Shown: positions 24,630-34,799, counted from the first letter of the stretch. The stretch is 37,533 nt of DNA from Aeromonas taiwanensis (GCF_000820165.1 NZ_CDDD01000027.1:1-37533); one strand, 5' to 3'. Notes: generated by a model from the sequence alone, not told the origin. Numbers and translations: made by a program.

Positions 24630-27305
24630 TCAGGCCTTGGATTTTTTCTTGGTGTCTACCTTGGCTTCGACTTTGGCTTCTACCTTGGTGGCCACCTGGG
24701 CTTCCTCGATGAAGGGACGGCCGTAGTAGGTGTCCATCAGGATGGCTTTCAGCTCGGTGATCAGCGGGTAGCGCGGGTTGGCGCCGGTGCACTGGTCATC
24801 GAAGGCTTCCAGGGCCAGCTGGTCAACCTTGGCCAGGAAGTCCGCCTCGTTCACGCCAGCTTCACGGATGGAGGCCGGAATGCCCAGGGTTGCCTTCAGC
24901 TCGTCCAGCCAGGCCAGCAGCTTCTCGATCTTGGCCGCGGTGCGGTCACCGGCAGCGGTCAGACCCAGATGGTCAGCCACTTCGGCGTAGCGACGACGAG
25001 CCTGCGGACGGTCGTACTGGGAGAACGCGGTCTGCTTGGTCGGGTTGTCGTTCGCGTTGTAGCGGATGACGTTGCTGATCAGCAGGGCGTTGGCCAGGCC
25101 GTGGGGGATGTGGAACTCCGCACCCAGTTTGTGGGCCATGGAGTGGCACACGCCCAGGAAGGCGTTGGCAAACGCGATACCGGCGATGGTGGCGGCGTTG
25201 TGCACCTTCTCGCGGGCAACCGGGTCGTTGGCGCCGTTGATGTAGCTGGAGGGCAGGTAGTCCTTCAGCAGTTTCAGGGCTTGCAGCGCCTGGCCATCGG
25301 AGTACTCGTTCGCCAGCACGGAGACATAGGCTTCCATGGCGTGGGTCACGGCGTCGATACCACCGAAGGCGCACAGGGATTTCGGCATGCCCATGACCAG
25401 GTTGGCGTCCACGATGGCCATGTTCGGGGTCAGCTCGTAGTCGGCCAGCGGGTACTTCATGCCGGTGGCGTCATCGGTCACGACCGCAAACGGGGTCACT
25501 TCAGAACCGGTACCGGACGTGGTGGTGATGCAGACCAGTTCGGCCTTCACGCCCATTTTCGGGAACTTGTAGATACGCTTGCGGATGTCCATGAAGCGCA
25601 TTGCCAGATCTTCGAACGCGGTGTCCGGATGCTCGTACATCACCCACATGATCTTGGCGGCGTCCATCGGAGAACCACCGCCTAGGGCGACGATCACGTC
25701 CGGCTTGAAGGAGTTGGCCATTTCGGCGCCCTTGCGTACCACGGACAGGGTGGGGTCGGCTTCCACTTCGTAGAAGATCTCCACTTCCATGTTCAGCTTC
25801 TTGAGCAGACGGACCACTTCATCGGCGTAGCCGTTGTTGAACAGGAAGCGGTCGGTCACTACCAGCGCACGCTTCTTGCCTTCCAGATCGCCCAGGGCGA
25901 TAGGCAGGGAACCACGACGGAAGTAGATGGATTTCGGAAGTTTGTGCCACAGCATATTTTCTGCCCGTTTTGCGACTGTCTTCTTGTTGATCAAGTGCTT
26001 GGGACCGACGTTTTCGGAGATGGAGTTACCACTCCAGGAGCCGCAACCCAGGGTCAGGGACGGGGCCAGCGCGAAGTTGTACAGGTCACCGATACCACCC
26101 TGGGTGGAGGGGGTGTTGATGAGGATACGGGCAGTCTTCATCTTGTCGCCGAAGTACTTGATGCGGTCGGCGTTGCGATCCTGGTCGGTATACAGACCGG
26201 AGGTGTGGCCGATACCACCGATGTTGACCATGTCACAGGCCATCTCGACGGCTTCTTCGAAGTTCTTGGCACGGAACATACCCAGCGTCGGGGAGAGCTT
26301 CTCGTGAGCAAACTCGTCTTCTGCGCAGAGCTCCAGGCCTTCACCGATGAGGATCTTGGTGGTCGCGGGAACGGTGACACCGGCCATGGCGGCGATCTTG
26401 GTGGCAGGCTGGCCCACGATGTCGGCGTTCAGGGCGCCGTTGATCAGCAGCACTTTACGCACCTTGTCGGCCTCTTCCTTGGAGAGGATATAGCCGGCGT
26501 GGGTCGCGAAACGCTCCTTGACCTGGTTATAAATGGAGTCAACCACGATGACCGCCTGCTCGGAGGCACAAACCACGCCGTTGTCGAAGGTCTTGGACAT
26601 CAGGATGGAGGCGACGGCACGCTTCACGTCGGCAGTCTCGTCGATGACGATGGGCACGTTGCCCGCACCCACGCCAATGGCGGGTTTGCCGGAGGAGTAG
26701 GCGGCCTTCACCATGCCCGGGCCGCCGGTGGCCAGGATCAGGTTGATGTCGTCGTGACGCATCAGGGCGTTGGAGAGTTCGACGGAGGGTTGGTCAATCC
26801 AGCCGATGATGTCTTTCGGGGCACCGGCGGCAATGGCTGCATCCAGTACCAGCTTGGCAGCGGTATTGGTGGAGTTCTTGGCACGGGGGTGCGGGGAGAA
26901 GATGATGGCGTTACGGGTCTTCAGGGAGATAAGAGCCTTGAAGATCGCGGTGGAAGTCGGGTTGGTGGTCGGTACGATACCGCAGATGATGCCTACCGGT
27001 TCGGCGATGGTGATGGTGCCCATCTCGTCGTCCTGGCTCAGGATGCCGCAGGTCTTTTCGTCTTTGTAGGCGTTATAGATGTATTCGGAGGCGAAGTGGT
27101 TCTTGATAACCTTGTCTTCGATGATACCCATACCGGATTCGGCCACGGCCATCTGGGCCAGGGGGATACGGGCGTTGCTGGCGGCGAGGGCGGCGGCACG
27201 GAAAACCTTGTCTACCTGCTCTTGCGAGAAGCTGGCGAATTGACGCTGCGCTTCTTTGACGCGGGCAACCAGTGCATCCAGTTCAGCCAAATTGGTTACT
27301 GCCAT
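24630..27305 (-). CDS. adhE: Bifunctional acetaldehyde-CoA/alcohol dehydrogenase
   Basis: 891 residues, the same length as E. coli AdhE. It converts acetyl-CoA to acetaldehyde and then ethanol in fermentation, oxidising two NADH, and forms spirosome filaments. The N-terminal aldehyde dehydrogenase has its catalytic Cys246 in NGVVCASEQ. The C-terminal iron-dependent alcohol dehydrogenase has [10 protein letters not shown] and the metal-ligand region [17 protein letters not shown]. It ends in a Lys/Ala-rich tail ([17 protein letters not shown]), also seen in enterics. AGGAG precedes the ATG. An FNR-type promoter lies about 125 bases upstream. The order adhE-ychE-opp is conserved with E. coli. 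Confidence 0.98.
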   Translation of the reverse strand: MAVTNLAELDALVARVKEAQRQFASFSQEQVDKVFRAAALAASNARIPLAQMAVAESGMGIIEDKVIKNHFASEYIYNAYKDEKTCGILSQDDEMGTITIAEPVGIICGIVPTTNPTSTAIFKALISLKTRNAIIFSPHPRAKNSTNTAAKLVLDAAIAAGAPKDIIGWIDQPSVELSNALMRHDDINLILATGGPGMVKAAYSSGKPAIGVGAGNVPIVIDETADVKRAVASILMSKTFDNGVVCASEQAVIVVDSIYNQVKERFATHAGYILSKEEADKVRKVLLINGALNADIVGQPATKIAAMAGVTVPATTKILIGEGLELCAEDEFAHEKLSPTLGMFRAKNFEEAVEMACDMVNIGGIGHTSGLYTDQDRNADRIKYFGDKMKTARILINTPSTQGGIGDLYNFALAPSLTLGCGSWSGNSISENVGPKHLINKKTVAKRAENMLWHKLPKSIYFRRGSLPIALGDLEGKKRALVVTDRFLFNNGYADEVVRLLKKLNMEVEIFYEVEADPTLSVVRKGAEMANSFKPDVIVALGGGSPMDAAKIMWVMYEHPDTAFEDLAMRFMDIRKRIYKFPKMGVKAELVCITTTSGTGSEVTPFAVVTDDATGMKYPLADYELTPNMAIVDANLVMGMPKSLCAFGGIDAVTHAMEAYVSVLANEYSDGQALQALKLLKDYLPSSYINGANDPVAREKVHNAATIAGIAFANAFLGVCHSMAHKLGAEFHIPHGLANALLISNVIRYNANDNPTKQTAFSQYDRPQARRRYAEVADHLGLTAAGDRTAAKIEKLLAWLDELKATLGIPASIREAGVNEADFLAKVDQLALEAFDDQCTGANPRYPLITELKAILMDTYYGRPFIEEAQVATKVEAKVEAKVDTKKKSKA

Positions 27306-27436
27306 GTTTATCTCCTGATGATTTGAAAACTGTTTAGTAAGACCTTGGCAATGCCCGGCAATTATAGCCGCCCTGTCAAGGAGAGAATCACCACAACGGG
27401 GTATTTACATGTCTTAGTAAACTGTTTTCTGACTCG

Positions 27437-27479
27437 ATTATAGGGCCGGGATGTGTCAGAAAAAATTGATCTGGATCAT
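27437..27479 (-). promoter_or_regulatory. Class II FNR-dependent promoter of adhE
   Basis: TTGATCTGGATCAT (27466-27479) matches the FNR consensus TTGAT-N4-ATCAA at nine of ten positions. On the minus strand a perfect TATAAT occupies 27442-27437. With a start near 27430 or 27431, the FNR box is centred at about -41.5 to -42.5, the classic activating position. The leader to the adhE ATG would be about 125 bases. Confidence 0.75.
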
Positions 27480-28144
27480 ATGTAACAAAAGAACAAAAGA
27501 AATTTTGTTTCAGCCACCCGGCAGGCCGAATGTTGCTAACCTGTTGCCTGAAACCCGGCGCGGGTCGCCGGCGATGCAAGGGGTATGGCACCTGAATTCA
27601 GCGTTGTTTCCCCCAGGGGCACCGAGGGGAGGCGATCCGGCAGGGGAGGGGCTTGGCAGTGGCTTTCTCCAGCCAGTTGGCGAGGGTTTCATTTTTGTTG
27701 AGCCAGTGGCTTGTTGCTTTTATCCAGTCACGGCGCTGGCGCGGCAGAATTCGGGGTGGGAGCGATGGCTCGTTGCCGACGATGGCAGAGAAGAAGGGGA
27801 TACGTGCAGCCCGAATGAGTGGGCACGACAGGTGTTGCTCGTCGTTGTGCGTTCAGGGAAAAGCGTCATTACGCCACCAACAGGGTGGTTTGTTGATGGT
27901 GAATATTGAAATGAGATGGTCTTGCAGAATTAAATGTCGATGCGTTCGATCATATTGTTAACCATCACTGACTCGGCTTAACAACTCGATATGTTGAATT
28001 TTGTCGATACATTAGAGGAACTAACTGAAAAGCCCCGAAAAGGGTGAGATTATTTGATTGGTGAAGGGAAAAATCATGGTGTAAATTTACGCGCAATTGG
28101 ATGGGGATGACCCCTGTGGCCCGGTTTGGTTCTGGATGGCGCCT
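27480..28144. other. Long intergenic region between adhE and ychE
   Basis: About 665 bp with no gene I can support. Open frames of 60-150 codons occur on both strands but lack ribosome sites and family features. 27900-28080 is AT-rich and should carry the ychE promoter. It includes an inverted pair TTGTTAA (27955-27961) and TTAACAA (27978-27984). The adhE-ychE gap is also long in E. coli. Confidence 0.5.
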
Positions 28145-28780
28145 ATGGCAGCAATAGACTTCTCTTTATACCTGAAATTTTTCGTCGGCCTGTTTGCGAT
28201 CATCAACCCGCTGGGGTTGTTGCCGGTCTTCGTGAGCCTGACCGGTCACATGCAGCCGGATGAGCGCAGGAAGACCAATACCACCGCCCATATTGCCGTG
28301 ATGATCATCCTGATTGTTTCCATGTGCATGGGGCAGCTGATCCTCGATAGCTTCGGCATCTCGCTGGCGTCGTTTCGTATCGCCGGGGGCTCGCTGATCA
28401 CCCTGATCGCCTGGTCCATGCTGCAGGGCAAGCTGGGGGAGGTGAAGCACAACAAGCAGGAGAAGGGTGAACTGGCTGCGCGCGAATCCATCGCCGTGGT
28501 GCCCCTGGCACTGCCCCTGATGGCCGGACCCGGCGCCATCTCTTCCTCCATCGTCTATGCCAGCCAGAAGACCCTGCCCCAGATGGCCGGCATGTTCCTG
28601 GTGGTGGTGGCCTTTGCCTGCTGCTCCTGGCTCATCTTCCGCGCCGCCCCCCTGCTGTTCAAGCTGATGGGCAACACCGGCATCAACGTGGTCACCCGTA
28701 TCATGGGCCTCATCATGATGTCGCTCGGCATCGAGATCATCGTCGCGGGCATCAAGGGGGTCTTCCCCGGTCTGGTGTGA
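28145..28780 (+). CDS. ychE: MarC-family integral membrane protein YchE
   Basis: 211 residues with six hydrophobic helices. Characteristic MarC segments are KFFVGLFAIINPLGLLPVFVSLT, QNKQEK-like KHNKQEKGEL, ESIAVVPLALPLMAGPGAISS and VVTRIMGLIMMSLGIEIIVAGIKGVFPGL. Function is unknown; the old multiple-antibiotic-resistance link of MarC is not supported. E. coli YchE (215 residues) has the same neighbours, adhE and oppA. The start is uncertain: ATG codons at 28136 and 28145 are both possible and the ribosome site is weak; 28145 fits family length best. Confidence 0.9.
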   Translation: MAAIDFSLYLKFFVGLFAIINPLGLLPVFVSLTGHMQPDERRKTNTTAHIAVMIILIVSMCMGQLILDSFGISLASFRIAGGSLITLIAWSMLQGKLGEVKHNKQEKGELAARESIAVVPLALPLMAGPGAISSSIVYASQKTLPQMAGMFLVVVAFACCSWLIFRAAPLLFKLMGNTGINVVTRIMGLIMMSLGIEIIVAGIKGVFPGLV

Positions 28781-28801
28781 GCCAGCTCTATGTTTTGTCG
28801 T

Positions 28802-28826
28802 AGCCGGTCCTCGTGACCGGCTTTTT
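28802..28826 (+). terminator. Intrinsic terminator of ychE
   Basis: AGCCGGTC, CTCGT, GACCGGCT followed by TTTTTATTG. It separates ychE from the opp operon. Confidence 0.9.
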
Positions 28827-29061
28827 ATTGTTTCTTTTTTGTTGGTCATTTCCTAGAATCGACCGTCCCTGTATAGAAACTGACCTGATCGCCATATTTA
28901 ATTGCTGAATAAATGGTTTGAAGTTGTTTTTTTGACCATGAAAGTACCCTGGTGCTGATGATATCTATTGCATTATCAGATTTGTCAGGGAATTATGCGG
29001 GCAGCGAGGTTTTTATCTCGTGGATAACAAATGCATGGAATGTTCTTGTTGGAGTATGGAA

Positions 29062-30681
29062 ATGACTCATAGAAAAACAATTATTAATACCCTTTTATTG
29101 ACCGCACTCTTTGGTGGCGCCACTCTGGCTCACGCCGCCGATGTCCCCGCCGGCACCAAGCTCGCCTCCGAGCAGACCCTGGTGAAAGGCAATGGTTCCG
29201 AACCCGCAACCCTGGATCCGCACAAGACCGAAGGTACGGTAGAATCCAACATCCTGCGCGACCTGTTCGAAGGTCTCGTCACCTCCGGCCCCAAGGGTGA
29301 GACCCTGCCCGGCGTCGCCGAGTCCTGGGAAACCAAGGACAACAAACACTACGTGTTCCACCTGCGCAAGGATGCCAAGTGGTCCAACGGGGATCCCGTC
29401 ACCGCTCACGATTTCGAATTTGCCTTCAAGCGCGCGGTGGATCCCAAAACGGCTTCTCCGTACTCCTGGTACATGGAGATCCCGACCATCGTCAACGCCA
29501 CCGACATCATCGCGGGCAAGAAGCCGTCCGACACCCTGGGTGTGAAGGCGGTGGACGATTACACCTTCGAGGTGCAGCTGGAGAAGGCGGTGCCTTACTT
29601 CGTCAGCATGCTCTCCCACACCACCACTTACCCGGTACCGAAGAAGGTGATCGAGAAGTTCGGTGACAAGTGGACCCAACCCGGCAACATGGTTTCCAAC
29701 GGCGCCTATGTGCTGAAGGACTGGGTGGTCAACGAGCGCGTCGACGTCGAGCGCAACCCCAACTACTGGAACAACGCCAAGACCGTCATCAACAAGGTGA
29801 CCTACCTGCCGATCCAGTCCACCAACGCCGAGCTGAACCGCTACCTGGCCGGTGAAGTGGATCTGACCTACAACATGCCCATCGAGCGCTTCAAGCAGAT
29901 GAAGAAAGAGCTGCCCAAGGAAGTGCAGGTGAGCGGCTATGTGGGTACCTACTACTACCAGTACAACTTCAAGCACAAGCCGTTTGATGACGTGCGCGTG
30001 CGTACCGCGCTCTCCTATGCCATCGACCGCAACGTGATCGCCGACAAGGTGATGGGCAAGGGCGAGACCCCGGGTTATACCCTGGTGCCCGACTTCGTGG
30101 ACGGCTTCAAGCCGGTAGCCCCGGCCTGGTCCAAGCTGAGCCAGGCCGAGCGTGATGCCAAGGCGAAAGAGCTGCTGACCGAAGCCGGTTATGGCCCGGG
30201 CAAGCCGCTCAAGTTCGAGCTGCTCTACAACACCGACGACAACCACAAGAAGGTGGCCGTGGCCGTCGCCTCCATGTGGAAGAAGCTGGGTGTGGAAGTG
30301 AGCCTGGTGAATCAGGAGTGGAAGACCTACCTGGAGACCAAGAAGCAGGGTAACTTCGACGTGGGTCGTGCCGGCTGGATCGCCGACTACAACGAAGCCT
30401 CCTCCATGCTGGATCTGATGCAGACCACTCACGGCAACAACGACGGCAAGTACTCCAACACGGCGTTCGACAAGCTGATGAGCGAGTCCCGCAACCAGGT
30501 GGATGCCGAGGCGCGCAACAACCTCTATGTCCAGGCCGAAGAGATCCTGGCCAAGGACATGCCGATCGCCCCCATCTATCAGTACGTGACCTCCCGCATG
30601 GTCAAGCCCTACGTGGGTGGCTACCCGGCCAACCCGCTGGACAACATCTACAGCAAAGACATGTACATCATTGCTCACTGA
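29062..30681 (+). CDS. oppA: Periplasmic oligopeptide-binding protein
   Basis: 539 residues with a signal peptide (MTHRKTIINTLLLTALFGGATLAHA). Solute-binding protein of family 5; it captures peptides of two to five residues for the OppBCDF importer. Typical signatures are EPATLDPHKTEGTVES near the N-terminus and DDVRVRTALSYAIDRNVI, NPNYWNN and YQYVTSRMVKPYVGG further on. The ATG at 29062 has GGAG seven bases upstream and starts the signal peptide. A 29-bp hairpin behind it probably stabilises the oppA mRNA and reduces read-through into oppB, the usual arrangement. Confidence 0.97.
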   Translation: MTHRKTIINTLLLTALFGGATLAHAADVPAGTKLASEQTLVKGNGSEPATLDPHKTEGTVESNILRDLFEGLVTSGPKGETLPGVAESWETKDNKHYVFHLRKDAKWSNGDPVTAHDFEFAFKRAVDPKTASPYSWYMEIPTIVNATDIIAGKKPSDTLGVKAVDDYTFEVQLEKAVPYFVSMLSHTTTYPVPKKVIEKFGDKWTQPGNMVSNGAYVLKDWVVNERVDVERNPNYWNNAKTVINKVTYLPIQSTNAELNRYLAGEVDLTYNMPIERFKQMKKELPKEVQVSGYVGTYYYQYNFKHKPFDDVRVRTALSYAIDRNVIADKVMGKGETPGYTLVPDFVDGFKPVAPAWSKLSQAERDAKAKELLTEAGYGPGKPLKFELLYNTDDNHKKVAVAVASMWKKLGVEVSLVNQEWKTYLETKKQGNFDVGRAGWIADYNEASSMLDLMQTTHGNNDGKYSNTAFDKLMSESRNQVDAEARNNLYVQAEEILAKDMPIAPIYQYVTSRMVKPYVGGYPANPLDNIYSKDMYIIAH

Positions 30682-30708
30682 GTAAAGAAACAAGTCGCAT
30701 AACAAGCA

Positions 30709-30734
30709 GGGCCCGCCGGACGGCGGGCCTTTAT
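30709..30734 (+). terminator. Intercistronic hairpin oppA-oppB (attenuating terminator)
   Basis: GGCCCGCC (30710-30717), GGAC, GGCGGGCC (30722-30729), followed by TTTATTA. Short T tract inside an operon: likely partial termination, giving more OppA than membrane components. Confidence 0.75.
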
Positions 30735-30778
30735 TACAACCGCGACCCTTTGGAAGCAGTACAGGACAGGAAATGTCT

Positions 30779-31699
30779 ATGTTGAAATTCATCCTTAAAC
30801 GTCTACTGGAAGCGATCCCGACTCTGCTGGTCTTGATCACCGTCTCCTTCTTCATGATGCGTTTCGCCCCGGGGAACCCCTTCACCAGCGAACGCGCCCT
30901 GCCGCCGGAAGTCCTGGCCAACATCGAGGCCAAATATGGCCTGGACAAGCCCATCGGCATGCAATACCTCACCTATCTGGGCAACCTGGTCCAGGGGGAT
31001 CTGGGGCCCTCCTTCAAATACAAGGACTTCACCGTCAATGATCTGGTGAGCCAGGCCCTGCCTGTCTCCGCCAAGATAGGCTCGGTCGCCTTCCTGCTGG
31101 CGGTGACCCTGGGGGTCACCTTCGGCACCATTGCAGCCTTGAAACAGAACACCCTCATCGACTATCTGCTGATGTCGTCGGCCATGGCCGGGGTGGTGAT
31201 ACCCGGCTTCGTATTGGCACCCTTGCTGGTGCTCTTCTTCAGCATCTACCTCGGCTGGTTCCCGGCGGGGGGCTGGCAGGGGGGCGGGGCCCAGTTCATG
31301 GTGCTGCCGGTGTTCGGCATGATGATGTACTACATCTCGGCCATCTCCCGCATCATGCGGGGCAGCATGATCGAGACCATGAACTCCAACTTCATCCGTA
31401 CCGCCCGTGCCAAGGGGCTGCCGCTGCGCCACATCATCCTGAAACACGCGCTGCGCCCGGCCATGCTGCCGGTGGTCTCCTACCTGGGGCCGGCGTTCGT
31501 CGGCATCATCACCGGCTCCGTGGTCATCGAGACCATCTTCGGCCTGCCGGGGATTGGTCAGCTGTTCGTCAACGGTGCGCTGAACCGTGATTACTCCATG
31601 GTGCTCGGCCTGACCATTCTGGTCGGGGCCCTCACCATCACCTTTAACGCCGTGGTCGATATTCTCTATGCCGTCATCGACCCCAAGATCCGTTATTAA
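30779..31699 (+). CDS. oppB: Oligopeptide ABC transporter permease OppB
   Basis: 306 residues, identical in length to E. coli OppB, with six membrane helices. The BPD_transp_1 EAA loop reads FIRTARAKGLPLRHIILKHALRPAMLPV. The C-terminus YAVIDPKIRY is the family end. ATG at 30779 was chosen over 30773 because AGGA then lies at better distance and the N-terminus matches MLKFIL. It forms the membrane channel with OppC. Confidence 0.96.
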   Translation: MLKFILKRLLEAIPTLLVLITVSFFMMRFAPGNPFTSERALPPEVLANIEAKYGLDKPIGMQYLTYLGNLVQGDLGPSFKYKDFTVNDLVSQALPVSAKIGSVAFLLAVTLGVTFGTIAALKQNTLIDYLLMSSAMAGVVIPGFVLAPLLVLFFSIYLGWFPAGGWQGGGAQFMVLPVFGMMMYYISAISRIMRGSMIETMNSNFIRTARAKGLPLRHIILKHALRPAMLPVVSYLGPAFVGIITGSVVIETIFGLPGIGQLFVNGALNRDYSMVLGLTILVGALTITFNAVVDILYAVIDPKIRY

Positions 31700-31713
31700 G
31701 CCGGGAGTACATC

Positions 31714-32625
31714 ATGGTAGTCACAACTGAAAAGCGCGAAGCCGTCGAGGCGTTCGCCCAGAAAGTGGAAGTGGTGGAAGGACGCTCCCTGTGGAAGGAC
31801 GCCCGCCGCCGTTTCCTGCGCAACAAGGCGGCGCTCACCAGCCTCATCATCCTGACCATCATCGGTCTGGCGGTGATCGTGGGGCCGCACCTGTCCCAGT
31901 ACACCTTCGACGATCCGGACTGGGGTGCCATGCAGAGCGCCCCCGACATGGAGACCGGTCACTGGTTCGGCACCGACAGCCTGGGGCGTGACTTGTTCGT
32001 GCGCACCCTGCTCGGCGGTCGCATCTCCCTCATGGTCGGCATCATGGGGGCCCTGGTGGCTGTCATCATTGGCACTCTGTATGGCGCAGCCTCCGGTTTC
32101 ATCGGCGGTCGGGTCGACAGCCTGATGATGCGGGTGCTGGAGATCCTCAACGCCTTCCCCTTCATGTTCTTCGTGATCATGCTGGTGACCTTCTTCGGTC
32201 GCAATCTGGCCCTCATCTTCCTCGCCATCGGCGCGGTGAGCTGGCTCGACATGGCGCGGATCGTCCGCGGCCAGACCCTGAGCCTCAAGAGCAAGGAGTT
32301 CATCGAAGCGGCCCACGTCTGCGGCGTCTCCAAGTGGAAGATCATCACCCGCCACATAGTGCCGAACGTGCTGGGGATAGTGGCGGTCTACGCCACCCTG
32401 CTGGTGCCTGGCATGATCATGTTCGAATCCTTCCTGAGCTTCCTGGGGCTGGGTGTGCAAGAGCCCATGACCAGCTGGGGCGCCCTGCTGGATGAAGGCT
32501 CCAAGTCGATGGAAGTGGCCATCTGGCAACTCCTGTTCCCCGCCGGTTTCATGGTGGTGACCCTGTTCTGCTTCAACTTCCTCGGGGATGGTCTGCGTGA
32601 TGCCCTCGATCCCAAGGATCGGTAA
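31714..32625 (+). CDS. oppC: Oligopeptide ABC transporter permease OppC
   Basis: 303 residues with six membrane helices and the OppC N-terminal domain (RSLWKDARRRFLRNKAALTS). The EAA loop reads EFIEAAHVCGVSKWKIITRHIVPN. It ends in GDGLRDALDPKDR, typical of OppC. It starts 14 bp after oppB with GGGAG upstream. Partner of OppB. Confidence 0.96.
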   Translation: MVVTTEKREAVEAFAQKVEVVEGRSLWKDARRRFLRNKAALTSLIILTIIGLAVIVGPHLSQYTFDDPDWGAMQSAPDMETGHWFGTDSLGRDLFVRTLLGGRISLMVGIMGALVAVIIGTLYGAASGFIGGRVDSLMMRVLEILNAFPFMFFVIMLVTFFGRNLALIFLAIGAVSWLDMARIVRGQTLSLKSKEFIEAAHVCGVSKWKIITRHIVPNVLGIVAVYATLLVPGMIMFESFLSFLGLGVQEPMTSWGALLDEGSKSMEVAIWQLLFPAGFMVVTLFCFNFLGDGLRDALDPKDR

Positions 32626-32646
32626 GACGCAAGCAATGCCGTAGGA

Positions 32647-32681
32647 CCCGTCCGCTGGACGCATAGCGCCAGCGGGATGGG
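32647..32681 (+). repeat. Strong hairpin between oppC and oppD
   Basis: CCGCTGG-A-CGC-ATA-GCG-CCAGCGG (32652-32675) forms ten base pairs with one bulged A. Outer CCC/GGG pairs (32647-32649 with 32679-32681) extend it. No T run follows, so it is not a standard terminator. It could be an mRNA-stability or processing element or a single REP-like repeat. Confidence 0.7.
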
Positions 32682-32719
32682 CAGGCCTGCCTCACGACAG
32701 ATCGATAAGGAGTGTTTAT

Positions 32720-33700
32720 ATGAAATTACTGGATGTGAAAGATCTGCGGGTCGAGTTCAAGACCCCGGACGGCAACGTGGTGGCCGTGAACGACCTCAAC
32801 TTCTCCCTCTCCGCCGGCGAAACCCTCGGGATCGTCGGGGAGTCCGGCTCCGGCAAGTCCCAGACCGCCTTTGCCATCATGGGGCTGCTCGCCAAGAACG
32901 GCGTCATCACGGGGTCGGCCAAGTTCCAGGGTGAAGAGATCCTGAACCTGCCGGAGTCCAAGCTCAACCGTATCCGCTCCGAGAAGATCGCCATGATCTT
33001 CCAGGATCCCATGACGTCGCTCAACCCCTACATGAAGGTGAAGGATCAGCTGATGGAAGTGCTGATGCTGCACAAGGGGATGACCAAGGCCGCCGCCTTC
33101 GAGGAGTCGGTACGCATGCTGGACGCGGTGAAGATCCCCGAGTCGCGCAAGCGGATGAACATGTATCCCCACGAGTTCTCCGGCGGCATGCGCCAGCGGG
33201 TGATGATCGCCATGGCGCTCCTGTGCCGCCCGCAGCTGCTCATCGCCGACGAGCCGACCACGGCGCTGGACGTGACGGTGCAGGCCCAGATCATGACCCT
33301 GATGAACGAACTCAAGCGCGAGTTCAACACCGCCATCATCATGATCACCCACGACTTGGGCGTGGTGGCCGGCATCTGCGACAAGGTGCTGGTGATGTAC
33401 GCCGGCCGTACCATGGAGTACGGCAAGGTGAACGACATCTTCTATCGGCCGAGCCACCCTTACACCGAGGGTCTGCTGCGCGCCATTCCCCGTCTCGACA
33501 CCGAAGGGGAAGTGCTGCCCACCATCCCGGGCAATCCGCCCAACCTGCTGCGTCTGCCTACCGGTTGCCCCTTCCAGGAGCGCTGCCACCGGGTACACGA
33601 GATTTGCGGCCAGCAGTCCCCCATCCTCACCCCGTTCAATGACGGGCGGGAGCGGGCCTGCCACTGGGTGTCGGATGCCATCATCAAGGGAGTGAACTAA
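32720..33700 (+). CDS. oppD: Oligopeptide ABC transporter ATP-binding protein OppD
   Basis: 326 residues. Walker A GESGSGKS is at 40-47, the Q-loop is in IFQDPMTSL, the signature FSGGMRQRV, Walker [13 protein letters not shown] and switch histidine ITHDLGVV. The C-terminal oligopeptide domain carries a cysteine cluster ([14 protein letters not shown]...C) typical of OppD/DppD, which in related proteins binds an iron-sulfur cluster. AAGGAG precedes the ATG; the 94-bp gap to oppC contains a hairpin. Confidence 0.97.
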   Translation: MKLLDVKDLRVEFKTPDGNVVAVNDLNFSLSAGETLGIVGESGSGKSQTAFAIMGLLAKNGVITGSAKFQGEEILNLPESKLNRIRSEKIAMIFQDPMTSLNPYMKVKDQLMEVLMLHKGMTKAAAFEESVRMLDAVKIPESRKRMNMYPHEFSGGMRQRVMIAMALLCRPQLLIADEPTTALDVTVQAQIMTLMNELKREFNTAIIMITHDLGVVAGICDKVLVMYAGRTMEYGKVNDIFYRPSHPYTEGLLRAIPRLDTEGEVLPTIPGNPPNLLRLPTGCPFQERCHRVHEICGQQSPILTPFNDGRERACHWVSDAIIKGVN

Positions 33701-34696
33701 ATGGGTACTGACAAGAAACTGCTGCTGGAAGTGTCCGACCTCAAGGTTCACTTCCAAATCAAGAGTGACAAGGCCTGGCCCTGGGCCAAGCCCTCCGCCC
33801 TGAAGGCGGTGGACGGGGTGACCCTGCGCCTCTACGAAGGGGAAACCCTGGGCGTGGTGGGGGAGTCCGGCTGTGGCAAGTCCACCTTCGCCCGCGCCCT
33901 CATCGGCCTGGTGCCGGCCACCGACGGCAAGGTGGTGTGGCTCGGGCAGGATCTGACCAAGCTCGAGCAGGGGGCGCTGCGGGAGAAGCGCAAGGAGATC
34001 CAGATGATCTTCCAGGACCCGCTGGCGTCGCTCAACCCGCGCATGACCATAGGCGACATCATCGCCGAGCCCCTCATCACCTTCTACCCGGCTCTGGGCA
34101 AGGAGGAGGTGAAGGAGAAGGTGCGCACCATGATGACCAAGGTGGGCCTGTTGCCGAACCTGGTGAACCGCTACCCCCACGAGTTCTCCGGCGGTCAGTG
34201 TCAGCGCATCGGCATCGCCCGGGCGCTCATCCTGGAACCCAAGATGATCATCTGCGACGAGCCGGTCTCGGCGCTGGATGTGTCCATCCAGGCCCAGGTG
34301 GTGAACCTGCTGAAATCTCTGCAAAAGGAGATGGGGCTCTCCCTCATCTTCATCGCCCACGACCTCTCCGTGGTGAAGCACATCTCGGATCGGGTGCTGG
34401 TGATGTACCTGGGCAACGCGGTGGAGCTCGGCACCGGCAAGGAGATCTTCGCGAACCCCTTGCACCCCTATACCAAGGCGCTGATGTCGGCGGTGCCCAT
34501 CCCGGATCCGGACGTGGAGCGCAGCAAGACCATCCAGATCCTGGAAGGGGATCTGCCGTCCCCCATGAACCCGCCGTCCGGTTGCGTGTTCCGTACCCGT
34601 TGCCCGGTGGCCGGCCCCGAATGTGCCAAGACCCGGCCCATGCTGGAGGGGAACTTCGATCACGCGGTCTCCTGCCTCAAGGTGGATCCGCTCTGA
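33701..34696 (+). CDS. oppF: Oligopeptide ABC transporter ATP-binding protein OppF
   Basis: 331 residues. Walker A GESGCGKS, signature FSGGQCQRI, Walker B MIICDEPVSALD and switch histidine IAHDLSVV are present. The C-terminal cysteines CVFRTRCPVAGPEC...C correspond to the peptide-transporter cluster. The ATG follows the oppD TAA without any gap, so translation is coupled. Second ATPase of the OppDF pair; last gene of the operon. Confidence 0.97.
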   Translation: MGTDKKLLLEVSDLKVHFQIKSDKAWPWAKPSALKAVDGVTLRLYEGETLGVVGESGCGKSTFARALIGLVPATDGKVVWLGQDLTKLEQGALREKRKEIQMIFQDPLASLNPRMTIGDIIAEPLITFYPALGKEEVKEKVRTMMTKVGLLPNLVNRYPHEFSGGQCQRIGIARALILEPKMIICDEPVSALDVSIQAQVVNLLKSLQKEMGLSLIFIAHDLSVVKHISDRVLVMYLGNAVELGTGKEIFANPLHPYTKALMSAVPIPDPDVERSKTIQILEGDLPSPMNPPSGCVFRTRCPVAGPECAKTRPMLEGNFDHAVSCLKVDPL

Positions 34697-34713
34697 AGAG
34701 AGCCTGAGAACGA

Positions 34714-34740
34714 GGGCGCCCGTGTGGCGCCCTTTATTAT
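34714..34740 (+). terminator. Terminator of the opp operon
   Basis: GGGCGCC, CGTGT, GGCGCCC then TTTATTATT. Stem of seven pairs ending 18-44 bases past the oppF stop. Confidence 0.85.
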
Positions 34741-34764
34741 TTTTACTCGGGGAGAAGATGCCTC

Positions 34765-34793
34765 TTGGCGTTACCTTTCGGGGCTGTTACTAT
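34765..34793 (+). promoter_or_regulatory. Promoter of the alx-like gene
   Basis: TTGGCG (34765-34770), 17-base spacer, TACTAT (34788-34793). Each hexamer has four of six consensus bases. The predicted start near 34800 coincides with the first base of the riboswitch. Confidence 0.6.
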
Positions 34794-34799
34794 CCGCCG

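Noticed and set aside
27451..27961. Overlapping plus-strand open frames of 102-152 codons between adhE and ychE
   Set aside because: No good ribosome site, no recognisable domain, and the first overlaps the FNR-type adhE promoter. A decayed gene cannot be excluded.
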